6,135 nt of DNA, taken from positions 1-6,135 of the forward strand of contig CABVCJ010000091.1 of NCBI GenBank assembly GCA_902496845.1, written 5' to 3'. The DNA is from an uncultured Collinsella sp. (GTDB lineage Bacteria; Actinomycetota; Coriobacteriia; Coriobacteriales; Coriobacteriaceae). Position 1 is the first letter of the stretch. The number at the start of each line of letters is the position of its first letter. A model generated the notes under the pieces. It was not told the origin of the DNA and did no database searches. It saw only the letters and a program-made list of their open reading frames with translations. Of the stretch, positions 5,569-6,135 are shown in pieces. The translations under genes and the position numbers were made by a program.

Positions 5569-6135
5569 TCCGAAGGAGTTCCCGCTTGTGCTGGCTCCGT
5601 CGCGACGATTGATTGCGGCTTGGCACAGCGCAGCGACATCGGGGGCATCGCTGCCTCTGTATGTCATGGCGAGCAAAGCGGCATCATAGATTTCGTCATT
5701 GGTCACATCGGCGGCATCAATGGGGCAGAAGGTGAGAATTGAATCCTGTTCTGCAAGCTCGGCCAGATCGATCGTTTCACCCATGGCAAAGGCATCATCG
5801 AGGACGAGTGTGGCACTCGTGCATGGAATTTGATAGATCGTGCCATCCGCCGCGATAGGGGAACCTGCTGCCTCGAGCGTGTAGACACCTTGTATGAGAT
5901 TGATGCCAGAGCCATCGGAGGCGACGAACTCAATCCTGTCGATCGTTATTCCGTCGATGGTCTTGCCCGTAATATGTATCGGAACGCGCGATGCCCCGTT
6001 ATCGGTGTCCCAGCCCGCAGCCGCGACATCCAGCACAATGGCGTGCTCCGAATGGGCGGATACGAAGTGCGACAACACCTGCCGCAGATGAAGGCCCATA
6101 CAGCTACCGCCGACAATGCCAATTACCAGCATGCA
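5542..6135 (-). CDS. Unrecognised, probably membrane-anchored extracytoplasmic protein (5' end uncertain, probably partial)
   Basis: I do not recognise this protein. The minus-strand frame is open to the right edge; an ATG lies at 6132-6130, but only one codon precedes it, so the true start may be outside. From that ATG there are 196 residues. The beginning, MLVIGIVGGSCMGL, is hydrophobic and could be the end of a membrane anchor or signal peptide. Residues 30-112 alternate polar and hydrophobic, with short repeated-looking turns (ITGKTIDGITID, ASDGSGINLIQGVYTLE, SPIAADGTIYQIP), as in a beta-sandwich or surface domain. Residues 146-178 are likely helical. Five cysteines occur (11, 104, 136, 170, 190). 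Base use is less GC-rich than the housekeeping genes beside it, as expected for an accessory gene. It converges on the transketolase operon. That the frame is real is supported by its long open length, sensible composition and position between hairpins; no function is claimed. Confidence 0.72.
   Translation of the reverse strand, partial: CMLVIGIVGGSCMGLHLRQVLSHFVSAHSEHAIVLDVAAAGWDTDNGASRVPIHITGKTIDGITIDRIEFVASDGSGINLIQGVYTLEAAGSPIAADGTIYQIPCTSATLVLDDAFAMGETIDLAELAEQDSILTFCPIDAADVTNDEIYDAALLAMTYRGSDAPDVAALCQAAINRRDGASTSGNSFGSCGEMRIN

Noticed and set aside
1..6135. tRNA, rRNA, CRISPR array, transposase, integrase or phage signals
   Set aside because: Nothing with the expected structure or protein motifs was found on either strand.

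Overview
This window looks like chromosomal DNA from a high-GC actinobacterium of the Coriobacteriia, most likely Collinsella or a close relative. That assignment is inferred from protein style, GC-rich codon use, the secA-prfB neighbourhood and a transketolase split into two subunits; it is not a database match. Everything recognisable is core metabolism or housekeeping. I see no phage, transposase, CRISPR array, tRNA or rRNA, and no clearly new multi-gene system.

Layout: (1) 2-1129 (+): the last 375 residues of the SecA preprotein translocase ATPase, ending in a zinc-binding SEC-C tail. (2) 1129-2277 (+): prfB, peptide chain release factor 2, overlapping the secA stop by one base (TAATG). 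It is a single unbroken frame without the programmed +1 frameshift, and its codon-recognition tripeptide reads Ser-Pro-Thr where Ser-Pro-Phe is the textbook RF2 motif. (3) 2278-2444: a dense intergenic stretch with a short hairpin at the prfB stop and three successive terminator-like hairpins, the last abutting the ribosome binding site of the next gene. (4) 2445-3335 (+): a YitT-family membrane protein with a C-terminal DUF2179 domain. (5) 3336-3646: a 311-base intergenic region holding a perfect 24-bp inverted repeat, followed by an AT-richer leader. (6) 3647-4477 and 4479-5420 (+): the N- and C-terminal subunits of a split transketolase, separated by one base. (7) 5421-5541: a strong terminator and the start of a second long inverted repeat. 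(8) 5542-6135 (-): a convergent gene for an unrecognised, probably membrane-anchored extracytoplasmic protein, running off the right edge; its last codons lie inside the second inverted repeat.

Functionally, secA and prfB are probably co-transcribed and translationally coupled. The two transketolase genes form a two-gene operon whose products assemble into one thiamine-diphosphate enzyme of the non-oxidative pentose phosphate pathway. YitT stands alone between terminators. The points most worth checking are the SPT tripeptide in RF2, the lost frameshift site, and the two long intergenic inverted repeats, which could be members of dispersed palindromic repeat families.
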